A stretch of DNA of 64,000 nt from Oreohelix idahoensis (Eukaryota; Mollusca; Gastropoda; Stylommatophora; Oreohelicidae): positions 248,001-312,000 of the forward strand of contig JAMPIV010018978.1 in the NCBI GenBank assembly GCA_024509875.1, given 5' to 3'. The notes beneath the pieces are model-generated. The model worked only from the letters and a program-made list of their open reading frames with translations, had not been told where the DNA came from and did no database searches. Of the stretch, positions 49,508-59,570 are shown in pieces. Positions within the stretch are counted from its first letter, which is position 1, and every line of letters begins with the position of its first letter. Made by a program: the position numbers and the translations under genes.

Positions 49508-50226
49508 GTGCCACTGTTCATGAACCATCGGAGGCCCCACAGCTCATGAACCATCGGAGGTCCCACAGCTCATGAACCATCGGAGGCCCCACAGCTCACG
49601 AACCATCGGAGGCCCCACAGCTCATGAACCAGCGGAGGCCCCACAGCTCATGAACCATCGGAGGCCCCACAGCTCATGAACCATCGGAGGCCCCACAGCT
49701 CATGAACCATCGGAGGCACCACAGCTCACGAACCATCGGAGGTCCCACAGCTCACGAACCATCGGAGGTCCCATTGTTCACGAACCATCGAAGGCCCCAC
49801 AGCTCATGAACCATCGGAGGTCCCATTGTTCACGAACCATCGAAGGCCCCACAGCTCATGAACCATCGGAGGTCCCACAGCTCACGAACCATCGGAGGCC
49901 CCACAGCTCATGAACCATCGGAGGTCCCATTGTTCACGAACCATCGAAGGCCCCACAGCTCATGAACCATCGGAGGCCCCACAGCTCACGAACCATCGGA
50001 GGTCCCACAGCTCACGAATCATCGGAGGCCCCACAGCTCATGAACCATCGGAGGTCCCATTGTTCACGAACCATCGAAGGCCCCACAGCTCATGAACCAT
50101 CGGAGGTCCCACAGCTCACGAACCATCGGAGGCCCCACAGCTCATGAACCATCGGAGGTCCCATTGTTCACGAACCATCGAAGGCCCCACAGCTCATGAA
50201 CCATCGGAGGCCCCACAGCTCACGAA
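49508..50226. repeat. 26-bp tandem repeat, about 27 units
   Basis: Unit CATGAACCATCGGAGGCCCC + ACAGCT. A variant unit with CCCATTGTTCACGAACCATC + GAAGG recurs near 49,770, 49,822, 49,926, 50,056 and 50,160, showing higher-order copying of 52-130 bp blocks. Because 26 is not a multiple of three, the ORFs across it are fortuitous. Confidence 0.93.
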
Positions 50227-50344
50227 GTACACAGGGTACAGGATTCATAAGCGGCTGTTAGTAATTGTGCAAGATACCCTAGAAATAATTGTCCAATCGC
50301 AGGGATGCAACAACCACATGGAAATAGCTTAAGGCAAGTGTCTT

Positions 50345-50580
50345 CTTCTTTCGCCCTTTTCGCTCCTCGTGGAGCACGGAGTCGCCACTCCAGCAAGTCA
50401 CCTTCCAGGAAGCCTCCACCGAAGCATTCATTTACTCTTGTAGTGGTTGTTTCTGTAGCTAATCTATTTTACATGATGAGGTTGCTAGCACCATGCGTAA
50501 CCTTATATCAGTCACCGCTTCCTATATGCCCGAGGGAGTAGTTGCTTTATTATTTTTTAATTTTTTTGTATCTCCCCGGA
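50345..50580 (-). repeat. SINE-A copy, near full length, unexpanded
   Basis: CGCTCCTCGTGGAGCACGGA, GCCTCCACCGAAGCATTCAT, GATGAGGTTGCTAGCACCAT, GCGTAACCTTATATCAGTCA, ATGCCCGAGGGAGTAGTTGC. This copy shows the simple sequence at the site that became a minisatellite in the 11-kb and 59-kb copies. Confidence 0.75.
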
Positions 50581-50789
50581 TACCAAGAAGGACATACGAG
50601 TTGGACAAGCTGCTAACTGTGGCAGTGATAAAATGACTGGTCAATATTGTGCAAGAGTGCCCAATTACAGTATGCGGAACACAGAATGTGCATATAGCCG
50701 TCACCAATCCGGGCAACTACATAGTCTAGAGCTAGAGTTCAAGCTGATCACAGCTTCTTCAAACATATTCAATCTGATATCGCGAAAGT

Positions 50790-51160
50790 GTTCTCAGAAG
50801 AAGAAGGGGGGGGGGGGGGGGGGAGACAAGAGGAAGAAGATCAGGACAAGGAGAAATAAGGAGAGGAACATAAGAAGACGAACATAAGAAAAGGAACATA
50901 AGAGGAAGATCAGGACGAGGAATATGAATAGAAGAAGAGGGAGAGAAGAGGAGAAATTATGTTGTGACATGATTCTCAGAAGATAAGAAGGAGAGGATGA
51001 AAAGCAAGAAGATCAGGACGAGAAAGAATAATGAGAAGAGAGGCGGAAGATAAGGAGGAATAATGAGAAGAAGAGAAAGAAGAAACGAGATGAGGAAGAT
51101 GACGAAGAACACGAGGAGGGAGAGGATATGGAGGAAGAAGGACAAAGACAAATGTCAAAA
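50790..51160. repeat. Long polypurine tract with G-run
   Basis: About 370 bp almost entirely A and G on the plus strand (GGAAGAAGATCAGGACAAGG and similar), with a 17-G run near 50,806-50,823. The asymmetry could allow triplex (H-DNA) or quadruplex structures. Minus-strand ORFs over it are low-complexity artefacts. Confidence 0.8.
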
Positions 51161-51169
51161 TGCAGGGCT

Positions 51170-51663
51170 GCAACAAACACAAGGAAATACGTGCACTCAA
51201 AACTGAAATAACAACTTCAATTAATGAACAATGAAAGCACATTTTAACTTCAAACAGAATTTAATGTATACACACAAATGTTTGGACAGAAATCAGCAAA
51301 CAAAGTCAGCAAAGGACGTGCAGGTAGTAACCCCAAACACAATTAATAAGACGGGAAACTTATGGTGCAACTGAACAAACAACTGACTTCTCAATACCCA
51401 ACCAATATTTGCAAGATTGGGACGTTTGACCTCGCTTTCATGTTCACGAATAAAACTCTTCGGCTTCAATAATTAACTAATTTAAATCGTATCTCTGAGA
51501 AAAATTAATAGTCATTATGTTAGGTTTTTACTGCTTAAAAATTGTTTTGAAAAAACTTTCCATATAAATACTCGTATTTAAGAAATTTACTTCTGCAAAT
51601 CTGTGATAAAGTAAGAGACATAATTTGAGTGCGAGTTTTTACTGGAAATTAAAACAAATGAAC
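51170..51663. other. Stretch with no recognised feature
   Basis: AT-rich and non-coding in appearance. It ends at the target site of the LINE that follows. Confidence 0.4.
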
Positions 51664-51719
51664 AATACTGAAGTTCAGGTTTCTTAGGCAATCAATACCC
51701 TTTAGCTCCCCAAGGAGCA

Positions 51720-53959
51720 TAGGCCTTCAACAAACACATGCCAAGTCTTCCTGTCCTGTACCATCCGCTCAAGTTCTTTCCATGTTTTCCTCATCAGTGT
51801 CACCTCTGTATCCAGTTCTCTTCTCTATGTGTTTTTTGGTCTACCTCTGCCTCTCTTTCACTGTGGATTCCAGAACAAGGACCGCCTTGTAATGCTATCA
51901 ACAGGTTTCCTCCATGTGTGTCCTATCCAACGCCAGCGTCTTCTTCTCAACTCTTGTTCCACTGGCACTTATCTGGTTCTTGTCATCAATTCCACATTTG
52001 TGACTTTGTCATACCATTTCAGTCCTTCTATTCTACGCAAGCACCCGTTTATAAAAGTCTGAATCTTTTTGGTTGTTGTTTTTGTTCTTCTCCATGTCTC
52101 AGAGCCATACAATAGGACTGACTTCACATCTGAGTTGAAGATTCTTATTTTTGTGTTGGACTTGATTTCTCTTGTTCTCCATATGTTTCCCAATGCAATG
52201 AAAGCTCCTCTTGCTTTTTGTATTCTTATTTTGATAACACTGTCTGTCCCTCCAACTTTGTCTATATTACTTCCAAGATAAGTGTACAATTCTACATCTT
52301 TTAGTGGTGTTTCTTCAACCTTGTTATCATTTCTTGCATTTATTCTCATAATCTTTGTCTTTTCCCTTTGTATTTTCAGGCCCACTTGTTGTGACCTCTC
52401 ATCGAGAATTTTCATTTGCTCTTGCATCTGATTATGGTTATGGAACAAAAGAGCCAAGTCATCTGCAAAACCCAGATCATCAAGCTGATTAGTCAGATTC
52501 CACTGGATTCCATTTCTGTGGTGTGATGTCAATGTTTCATAACCCAATCTATTGCTAGAAGAAAAGAAATGGAGACAAGAGGCATCCCTGTCTCACTCCC
52601 GTTCTAATCCTAAACGGCTCTGTAAGTTGTCCTTTATGAAGAACTCTGCATGTCATGTCTTCATAGGTCTTTTTTAAAATTAAGTTAATGATCTTCATTA
52701 GAACTCCATAATGCCTCATCAATTTCCAAAGCGATTCTCTGTCTACACTGTCAAATGCCCTTTCATAGTCCACGAATCCGATGTATTGCGGTGAATTCCA
52801 TTCCAGACTTTGTTCAACTATTATTCTCAATGTGGCTTTCTGGTCTGTACAGGATCTGTTTCGTCGAAAACCTGCTTGTTCATCTCTCAGTTGCTTGTCT
52901 ATGGACTCTTTTAATCTCTCAAGGATGATTCTGTTTAATATTTTTCCTGGCACTGATAGTAACATTATTCCTCTATAATTTGTGCACTCTTGTAAATTTC
53001 CCTTCTTAGGCAACTTGACCAGATAACATTCCTTCCATTCTGCTGGTATTTCCTCTCTCTATTTTATTATTTAAGTAATATTTAGGATACATGTGAGAAT
53101 AAATGGATTCAGTATGGAAGATGAGAGGAAGGAAGGGCAGAATGTTAGACGGGCCTGCGTGCCCAATTCTAAACCCTTTGAAAATAAAGTTAGTTCGTTC
53201 GTTCTCTCTTCCAGACTTTGCCAAGTAGTTTGTATAATATCTCTGTAGAGGTATCAATATCTGTTTTGATGACCTCTGCTAGAATGCAATCTGGACCAGC
53301 TGCTTTTCCATCTTTCAGAAGCTTTATGGCTTTCTTTATTTCTTCTCTACTTGGTCGTTCACAGCTGATTTGTAGCTCCTCTTCTGCTGGCTGGATGTCT
53401 GGGGGATTAGTTGGAGATGGTCTATTGAGAAGTTCCTCAAAATGTTCTGTCCATCTCTTCATTTGTTCTTGTATATTACTAAGCAAATTTCCATTATCTT
53501 TTATGAGGCATTTGCTTGCTTATATTTCCCTGTTAGCTTCTTTGTGTTGTTGTACAGGTCCCTCATATTTCCTTTGGCTGCAGCTTCCTCTGCTTCCCTT
53601 GCCAAATCATCAATATATTTCACCTTGTCTCTTTTGATGTTTCTTCCCACTTCTTCGTTTGCCCACATGTACAACTCATGAGCCTTGGCCTCGGAGCCTC
53701 CGGTTTTGCTTCTGTCCAAATCTGCTTTCTTGTTTTTCCTGTCTTCTATCTTGCTTATGGTTTCTGTTGTTATCCATGCTTTGTGCTGGTGTTCTCTTTT
53801 TCTCAGTACGTCTTCACATGTCTCGTTCCATATATTTTTTACTTGTTGCCAGTGGTCTTCCGTATCTGTTTTATATTCCAGCTGTTGGAGTACTTGGTAT
53901 TTGTTGGATAGTGTGATTGAAAATGTTTCTCTTATTTCCTGATTTCTTAGGTATCCCAC
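51720..53959 (-). pseudogene. LINE reverse transcriptase, interrupted
   Basis: Successive minus frames: 53,959-53,501 (linker, EELA-type helices), 53,486-53,190 (RPSREEIKKAIKLLKDGKAA), then a 155-bp insert, 53,013-52,555 (YRGIMLLSVPGKILNRIILE, EQAGFRRNRSCTDQ, FVDYERAFDSV, GVRQGCLLSPF), 52,547-51,969 (FADDLALLFHNHNQ and LYTYLGSNIDKVGG) and a C-terminal tail to about 51,720. Few lesions apart from frameshifts at about 53,495 and 52,550. The plus-strand ORFs here are antisense shadows. Confidence 0.88.
53055..53210 (+). mobile_element. Small retroposed insert with (GTTC)n tail inside the LINE
   Basis: The LINE sequence breaks at CTGGTATTTCCTCTCT and resumes at CTCTCTTCCAGACTTTGCC. The about 155-bp insert ends GAAAATAAAGTTAGTTCGTT + CGTT, a tetranucleotide tail typical of RTE-like 3' ends. 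The element type is unknown. Confidence 0.65.
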
Positions 53960-54029
53960 ATTACACTGTTGTCTGTAGCCATATGCTGTTGTAAACTGAA
54001 CTTAATACTGAAGTTCAGGTTTCTTAGAC

Positions 54030-54551
54030 AAGTTGAAAGATAATTTAAATCTTGCCTACAGTAATCAATAATGATATTATGAAACTGAAAACAATTTTGC
54101 AAATGTGCATAAGTCAAACCGACCCAAACTGGCTCACACCGGTCTACTGGTCAGCATGCGCCAAAAAATGTGGGTAGGTTCCATGAATACTCACTTTGTG
54201 CTCGCAAGCGTTGACGATTGGTGGGTCCACTGTGCTGAAATTTATCATTATATCAACAAGGTGAGCAGTGGGGACCAATTATTTAAACAATACAGCTCTC
54301 ATCAACACAAAAACTATCAGGTCATAAATCCAATAACCAACGCTGTACTGTAAGATATCTCAATGTTCGGTTTCAGTAACAATATACTTAACATACACAT
54401 TGATATAAACAAGAACAGGTTTGTTCAATACAATAACAAGGGGTCAGCAGGTAGGCCTAAACATTCATCCTTGGACAGGGTTTAAAAATAAACAAATATT
54501 AAAACGACTGAAACGGGAGTAAAGAAATTGTATGTGTGTGTGAGAGAGAGA

Positions 54552-54592
<41 letters not shown>

Positions 54593-54900
54593 GCGCACAC
54601 GCATACACACAGAGTAGCAAATTGGGTTAAATTTATTGTTTCAGTCAACTTCTACCTATATCTTATTTGTCTCGTGTCGAGAAAGACCGCTTCGGCTATT
54701 AGTTTTTTTTTTTTTTTTCACTTATCTATCTTGCCTAGGTTGAAGGGAGCGACATAGAAAGACGCTCAGCAGGTTTATATTTCAAAAGACAATACCACGC
54801 CTATCTAAGAAAGTCATTATTGAACTCTGCCCCTGACATAATAGACAGACATCAAATTATGGCTGCTATATGTGGCTAATAAATAGGACCCAAAGATGCA
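54030..54900. other. Stretch with an (AG)n microsatellite, no gene recognised
   Basis: 54,541-54,592 is a (GA)n/(GT)n microsatellite. The rest has no ORF of note. Poly-T at 54,702-54,719. Confidence 0.55.
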
Positions 54901-54904
54901 GCAA

Positions 54905-55193
54905 TAGTGAATGCAGTCAGCGACCCATAGCTTGACTGCTTGCATCAGGACCAGCGAACCAGAGCTGGTCAAGACCGTACTCCAGGACCACCACGTGGTG
55001 GTCCTGGAAACAGTCTGCAGCAGTGCAGTCTGGCTGAGCGAGTACGGATCGAAATGGGAAGGCAAACCCGGTCCCTAAAAAATGCCGTGCTGAAGTCGGA
55101 TGTGTCGACCGAAAGGTGCAGATATCACAGCTACGGCGTAAACAGACACAACGCAACCACCGTCCTTTTCAGGGCGAACGAGGAAGAAGAAGA
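54905..55193 (+). repeat. Interspersed repeat G
   Basis: Blocks GGTCCTGGAAACAGTCTGCA, GGAAGGCAAACCCGGTCCCT and CCGTCCTTTTCAGGGCGAAC, ending GAGGAAGAAGAAGAAGGATC. Opposite-strand relative of 39,770-40,260. The GAA-type tail suggests mobilisation by a LINE-3f-like element. Confidence 0.7.
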
Positions 55194-55194
55194 A

Positions 55195-55400
55195 GGATCA
55201 AGAATAGGACTACGATTCCCTAAGGAATGTGGCGTCAGACGACTAATATGAGGCTACGTATGGGGATGGTCACGTTATCACGTCAAACAGATTGCTACAA
55301 TAACCTTCGATGAAAAAGCATATGAATGTTATGTGCAGGCTTTCTGAAACGGAACCATCTACAGTGTGGTTCTATAGAAGGTGAAAATGAAAGTGTTGGT
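55195..55400 (+). repeat. SINE-A copy
   Basis: AAGAATAGGACTACGATTCC, GACTAATATGAGGCTACGTA, CACGTTATCACGTCAAACAG, GAAAAAGCATATGAATG. Confidence 0.6.
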
Positions 55401-55439
55401 GATGATGAATTCGAATCTTCCTGGTTATTCCGGTAACTA

Positions 55440-55965
55440 CAGCCTGAGGAGTGAGGAGCTTCCTGAAACTAAATAGAATTAAAACATATCTACCATCAAT
55501 AATGCATGAAGGCAGATTAAACAGTTTGGCAATAATTTCAACTGAACGCGAAGTAAGGAAGAGCTTACATTTAGGCATTACATTGAAAGATTTCGCGGAG
55601 CAAAAAAGAATACAAGGAAAATGTGTTTTAAAAACATATAGCTGAAATCTACAAAATAATTTCTCTCAACCTAATTAATAATTTATTAGGGAATGACACT
55701 ACAATCGATGCATCATCACAGCTAAGATTGCTCGAGTTTGGCATTAGGCGTAAGACTGGCTGGGATGAAAGTATGAGAGGATTCCTCCGGCGTATATTCA
55801 TTCAACCAGCGCGCAACAAGGAACATTTAGCATTTATACCCTTCGACGTTTGCTACGGGAGACTCAGCACCTATGGGTTTGCCCGGAGTGCAATGGTGTT
55901 GATTCTTAATAACAATAATATCCGCCATATATTGTTTTGTCTTTATTTATAAAATCACAAAAAGT
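55440..55965 (+). mobile_element. RNase H-type LINE 3' end
   Basis: [20 protein letters not shown] (about 55,715-55,775) matches the minus-strand linker at 36,060-36,110 ([15 protein letters not shown]). The tail is AT-rich and ends about 55,960. 5' part decayed. Confidence 0.6.
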
Positions 55966-55969
55966 AAAT

Positions 55970-56370
55970 AATAAATGTAAGAAATTAAAGTCTTTCTTTT
56001 TAATTTTATTAATTTTTATTTTTACTTGTTACTTTAATCATTCCTGCCATGACCCCGTCGACACCGTTGCAACTGGCCCCCGAACTTCCTAAAACGAGCC
56101 CTGCCAGTAGACAAGGGATTTCAAGACCTTCTGTATCTCAGATTAACTTCCTAAAATGCTCTTTCATATCCTTCTCCTATTTCCGAAAACAGTTTTGCTT
56201 CAAAGCAACTGAACTCCAGTTTAGAGAATATGTCAAACAAAAGTGCCCAATGAACAACACAAAAACTGTGGGCATCACCGTGTACATGAAGGCATTATGG
56301 CAGCTGAGAATGTTAGAAGGAAGAGATCACGGAATGCAGACACCACATTTATCATCAAAATTTTTTTACG
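55970..56370. other. Unassigned stretch with a 139-codon ORF
   Basis: ORF 56,049-56,468 (MTPSTPLQLAPEL...) shows no motif I recognise and its 3' third reads through a SINE-A copy, so a real gene is unlikely. Confidence 0.35.
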
Positions 56371-56490
56371 ATCCCTACGGAGCATGCAGCTATCACTGTA
56401 GCTGGCATTTTAGCAGGAAGCCTGCGCTAGGCATTCAAATACTTTTGCAGCAGTGGTTTCTGTGTTAATCGCTTTGTACAACATGAAGTT
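56370..56490 (-). repeat. SINE-A fragment
   Basis: ATCCCTACGGAGCATGCAGC, AGCAGGAAGCCTGCGCTAGG, TTTTGCAGCAGTGGTTTCTG. Confidence 0.65.
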
Positions 56491-56819
56491 TCTCAAATAC
56501 AACAATAACAAAAATCTAAATCAAGCCCGGAAGTTCGTCAGTGCCATGTAGGACACAAATCAACAGACGATGACAGCCTTGACTGGGACGACTAAGACAA
56601 ACGACATAATTAGAGATAAGCAGTATATCATCATCTCGTTTGTTCGCTTATTACGGAGCGAGAAACCACTAATATAGATGACCCCAATAAGGAAGCTTAC
56701 GTTAAAGCAATACTAGTGCAGTACTGCTTGCAGCAGCAATTTGTTTTGACGTCCTAAGGTTGTCAGCAATACCTTCACATTAGTAGCCTCTTAAGACATC
56801 TTAACTCACGAATTCAAAT

Positions 56820-57345
56820 TGAGAATAATCAAATACTATATATATTCTTCACTACTGTATGGTGTAGAAACATGGAAAATGAACAAGCAATTAGAGCCCT
56901 ACAAGACGCCACCAGGCGCTGACTGCTTTGGCGGTTATGGATCAAAGAAGAAGAAGAAATTAGAAGAAAGAATTAAGGCATTTGAGATGTGGATATATAG
57001 AAGAACGAGGCTCATCTCATGGAAAGAGAAGAAAACAAATTAAGAGAAAACCTAGGAAAGAAAAGAGAATTCATGAAGGAGATCAACATTAGACTGCTAA
57101 AATATTTTGGCTACTTGAAAAGACATAACCCTTTACTGAAGACCATAATAGAAGGCACAGTCGAAGGCAAACTTGCAAGAGGAAGACAGCGCTATAAGTG
57201 GGAAGATAACATCAAGAGATGGACAAGAGTATTAGAGTGCACCATTCAGACAAAGACAGAAGACGTTGGAGATCCATTGCAGCCGATATTCGATGCGAAG
57301 ATGGCACGTGATGATGATAATGAAGACATACCCGAGGGTGCAGTA
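56820..57345 (+). mobile_element. LINE-4f C-terminal fragment
   Basis: Encodes [54 protein letters not shown] and ARDDDNEDI across two frames, the last part of a LINE reverse transcriptase. A 61-bp LINE-3f tail is inserted at 56,897. Confidence 0.75.
56897..56957 (+). mobile_element. 61-bp LINE-3f 3'-end insertion
   Basis: CCCTACAAGACGCCACCAGG to ATCAAAGAAGAAGAAG, flanked by AATTAGA (56,889-56,895 and 56,958-56,964). It is an extremely short 5'-truncated retroposition. Confidence 0.7.
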
Positions 57346-57349
57346 CCGT

Positions 57350-58105
57350 AGTCCTTTTCTTTTTCTGCCTCCTCAAAGATCCCTGGGAAATACATCTGGG
57401 TCAACAGTATAGACATGAACAATAATGCCACAATACTTTCGACGTAAAGTGACAACCTACCTGGACTGCGCCACCGTAGCATAACAAAAGTACTGAATTT
57501 TCTACCTTCAGGACTTAACTGCCACTCTAGCAGGCCACACGACAGGCGTCAAGCTTAAGTTGACAACAGTATAAACACCACTATTGAGGCTGTCACAACA
57601 ACTAACTTAAAACTGCTGACGTTTGTGTAGTGTTGTCAGCATTGCCCGAGATCGATGATAGGACAAAGGCATGTTAAAGACAGATGAACAACCACATGGA
57701 CACACTAATGAACTGTTTCAGTATAAAAGTCGAGTGCCATTGTGGCTCACTGTTTTAAAGGCGCTAGTTTTAATTAAAAGCTGAGACAATAACAAACATC
57801 AGCCTGCTTCAAATAACCAATAGGGTGAAAACCAAACAAAAACAGGCGCTCAAACCCACTAATGACAGTGCGCATACTATTTAGAAAAATAGGTCAAACT
57901 AATTTGAAACAGCAAAGTTAGATTTAGTCAGATACACAGAAACGCGACTTTCAAATTTAAGAGAAAGAATTAACTCTGAATTTAGAACATAACTCCTAAA
58001 TATTGCCTTTTGCAATCTAAAAGAATTCTTAAAAATATTATAAAAGAGAAGGAGATTGTTTATACTGCAAAAGTGATTTGTATTCATCTACCTCCCCCAA
58101 ATACA
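57350..58105. other. Stretch with no recognised feature
   Basis: No ORF, exon or repeat match recognised. Ends in a CA microsatellite at 58,101-58,117. Confidence 0.4.
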
Positions 58106-58117
58106 CACACACACACA

Positions 58118-58705
58118 TAGTTTTTGCTTGGACTATGGTTTGTTGTCAGCCTGAGTAATTTTGGCAAAAGACTATAGTGAACGCCTCTGTTGTCTGGCGC
58201 ATCACCCAGTATCACCATCATAGCTGGCAGACGCTGGAGCTGGGTTGGCCATGTCCTCAGAAGAGACCCCGATGCCATCACAAGAACAGCTATGCTTTGG
58301 ACCCCTGAAGGAAAACGAAAGAGAGGCCGACCAAAAAACAACCTGGCGGAGGACTGTGGAGGCTGAGATGCAAAGAATGAACCAGAGTTGGGGCACTGTA
58401 CGAAGGATGGCCACCGACCGAGCAAAGTGGAATCAATTTGTTGTTGCCTTACAAGACTCCACTAGGCGTGATGGCCACTGACTGCTTTGACGGTCGGCGG
58501 CTAAGGATCAAAGAAGAAGAGACTATAGTGAACTATGAAGAATGCTGTTAACCAGGAACATCAGATTTCGCTTTCACAGTGAAAACATATACACTGACCT
58601 AGTAACTCGGCGAGAATTTGACTTCAGTCACTGACTGGGTAAACAACAGCGTCTCCTAGCGGAGTTTAGTTTCCACACTGAATTACTTACAGTGGATCAT
58701 CATCT
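58118..58705. repeat. Interspersed repeat H, split by a LINE-3f insertion
   Basis: 58,120-58,182 and 58,521-58,705 together match 62,185-62,425 (GGACT.TGGTTTGTTGTCA, CAGATTT.GC.TTCAC, TTTGACTTCAGT, GTGTCTCC.AG.GGA). The class is unknown. Confidence 0.7.
58183..58520 (+). mobile_element. LINE-3f 3' insertion with 13-bp target duplication
   Basis: GACTATAGTGAAC at 58,170-58,182 and 58,521-58,533. Encodes RWSWVGHVL, then DAITRTAMLWTPEGKRKRGR and NQSWGTVRRMATDRAKWNQF with frameshifts. Ends GGATCAAAGAAGAAGA. Gives the clearest view of the LINE-3f 3' end. Confidence 0.88.
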
Positions 58706-58714
58706 TTCCCTTTC

Positions 58715-59275
58715 TCAATTCTTATGGAGCATGTGACCAACATTGCAGCTCATCTTCTTCCATGACGTCTGCACCAACACGTTAATGTTCTAGTGCAGCC
58801 TTGGTTTCTGTAGCAATTCGTTTTACATGACGACGTTTGCTAGCCTCACACCCATCCTGACACCCAACCTCACAGCCATCCTGACACCCATCCTGACCAC
58901 CATCCTCTTACACACCCTCACATCCACCCTCACAGCCACCCTCACACCCATCCTGACAGCCACCCTCACACCCATCCTGACAGCCATCCTCACACCCACC
59001 CTAACAGCCATCCTGACACCCAACCTCACACCCACCCTCACATCCATCCTGACACCCACCCTCACAGCCACCCTGACACTCACCTTCACAGACATCCTGA
59101 TACCCAACCTCACACCCACCCTGACAGCCAACCTCATACCCACCCTGACACCCACCCTCACAGCCATCATGACAGCCATCCTCACACCCACCCTGACAGT
59201 AGCTGGCTTTATTTGGACATGCCTGAGGAAGCAGCACCAATATTCTTTTTTTTTGTTACGTCATACAACCGGAAA
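58715..59275 (-). repeat. SINE-A copy with internal minisatellite
   Basis: Body TTATGGAGCATGTGACC, GTTCTAGTGCAGCCTTGGTT, TTACATGACGACGTTTGCTA, then a 12-bp array, then GGACATGCCTGAGGAAGCAG and a CAATATTC/poly-T end. Confidence 0.72.
58845..59200. repeat. 12-bp minisatellite (CCTCACACCCAT type)
   Basis: About 29 units alternating CCTCACACCCAY, CCTGACACCCAA and CCTCACAGCCAT. The period is 12, so spurious Thr/Leu/Pro ORFs (plus) and Val/Arg/Met ORFs (minus) arise. Confidence 0.92.
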
Positions 59276-59570
59276 CGACACGGGGCTACCAGGTCTGAAT
59301 GGAAGAAAGACTATGGAAGGATCCATACAGACTACGCTGGATTCTTTATGCATCGAGATTGGCTTTATTGCCACTGACGTCTACTCAAAGCACTTATACT
59401 GTATATATATATATGTGGACGAACATTATCACTGCTGGTGACCTTTTGTGAACTTCGGTTTTTCTGCACAAGGGGTTTCCAGATACAGTACTACTGTATC
59501 CAACAACAGAGCCCAGTTTACTCTACAGCACTTCCAGAGATGTCGCACATATAGCAATGAACACTTGAGA

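Larger units (their letters stand above)
51688..54003 (-). mobile_element. 5'-truncated LINE-1f insertion with 24-bp target duplication
   Basis: Identical 24-bp words at 51,664-51,687 and 54,004-54,027 (both beginning AATACTGAAGTTC). The minus-strand copy starts at the end of the endonuclease linker (MGYLRNQEIRETFSITLSNK) and runs to the 3' end. The perfect long duplication indicates a recent event. Confidence 0.93.

Noticed and set aside
49508..50226. Possible CRISPR-like array
   Set aside because: Direct repeats have no unique spacers; it is a continuous 26-bp tandem repeat in an animal genome.
56049..56468. 139-codon ORF
   Set aside because: Its 3' third is SINE-A sequence, and the remainder has no motif.
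58823..59441. Thr/Leu/Pro ORF (plus) and Val/Arg/Met ORF (minus)
   Set aside because: Both come from the 12-bp minisatellite; a period divisible by three leaves all frames open.
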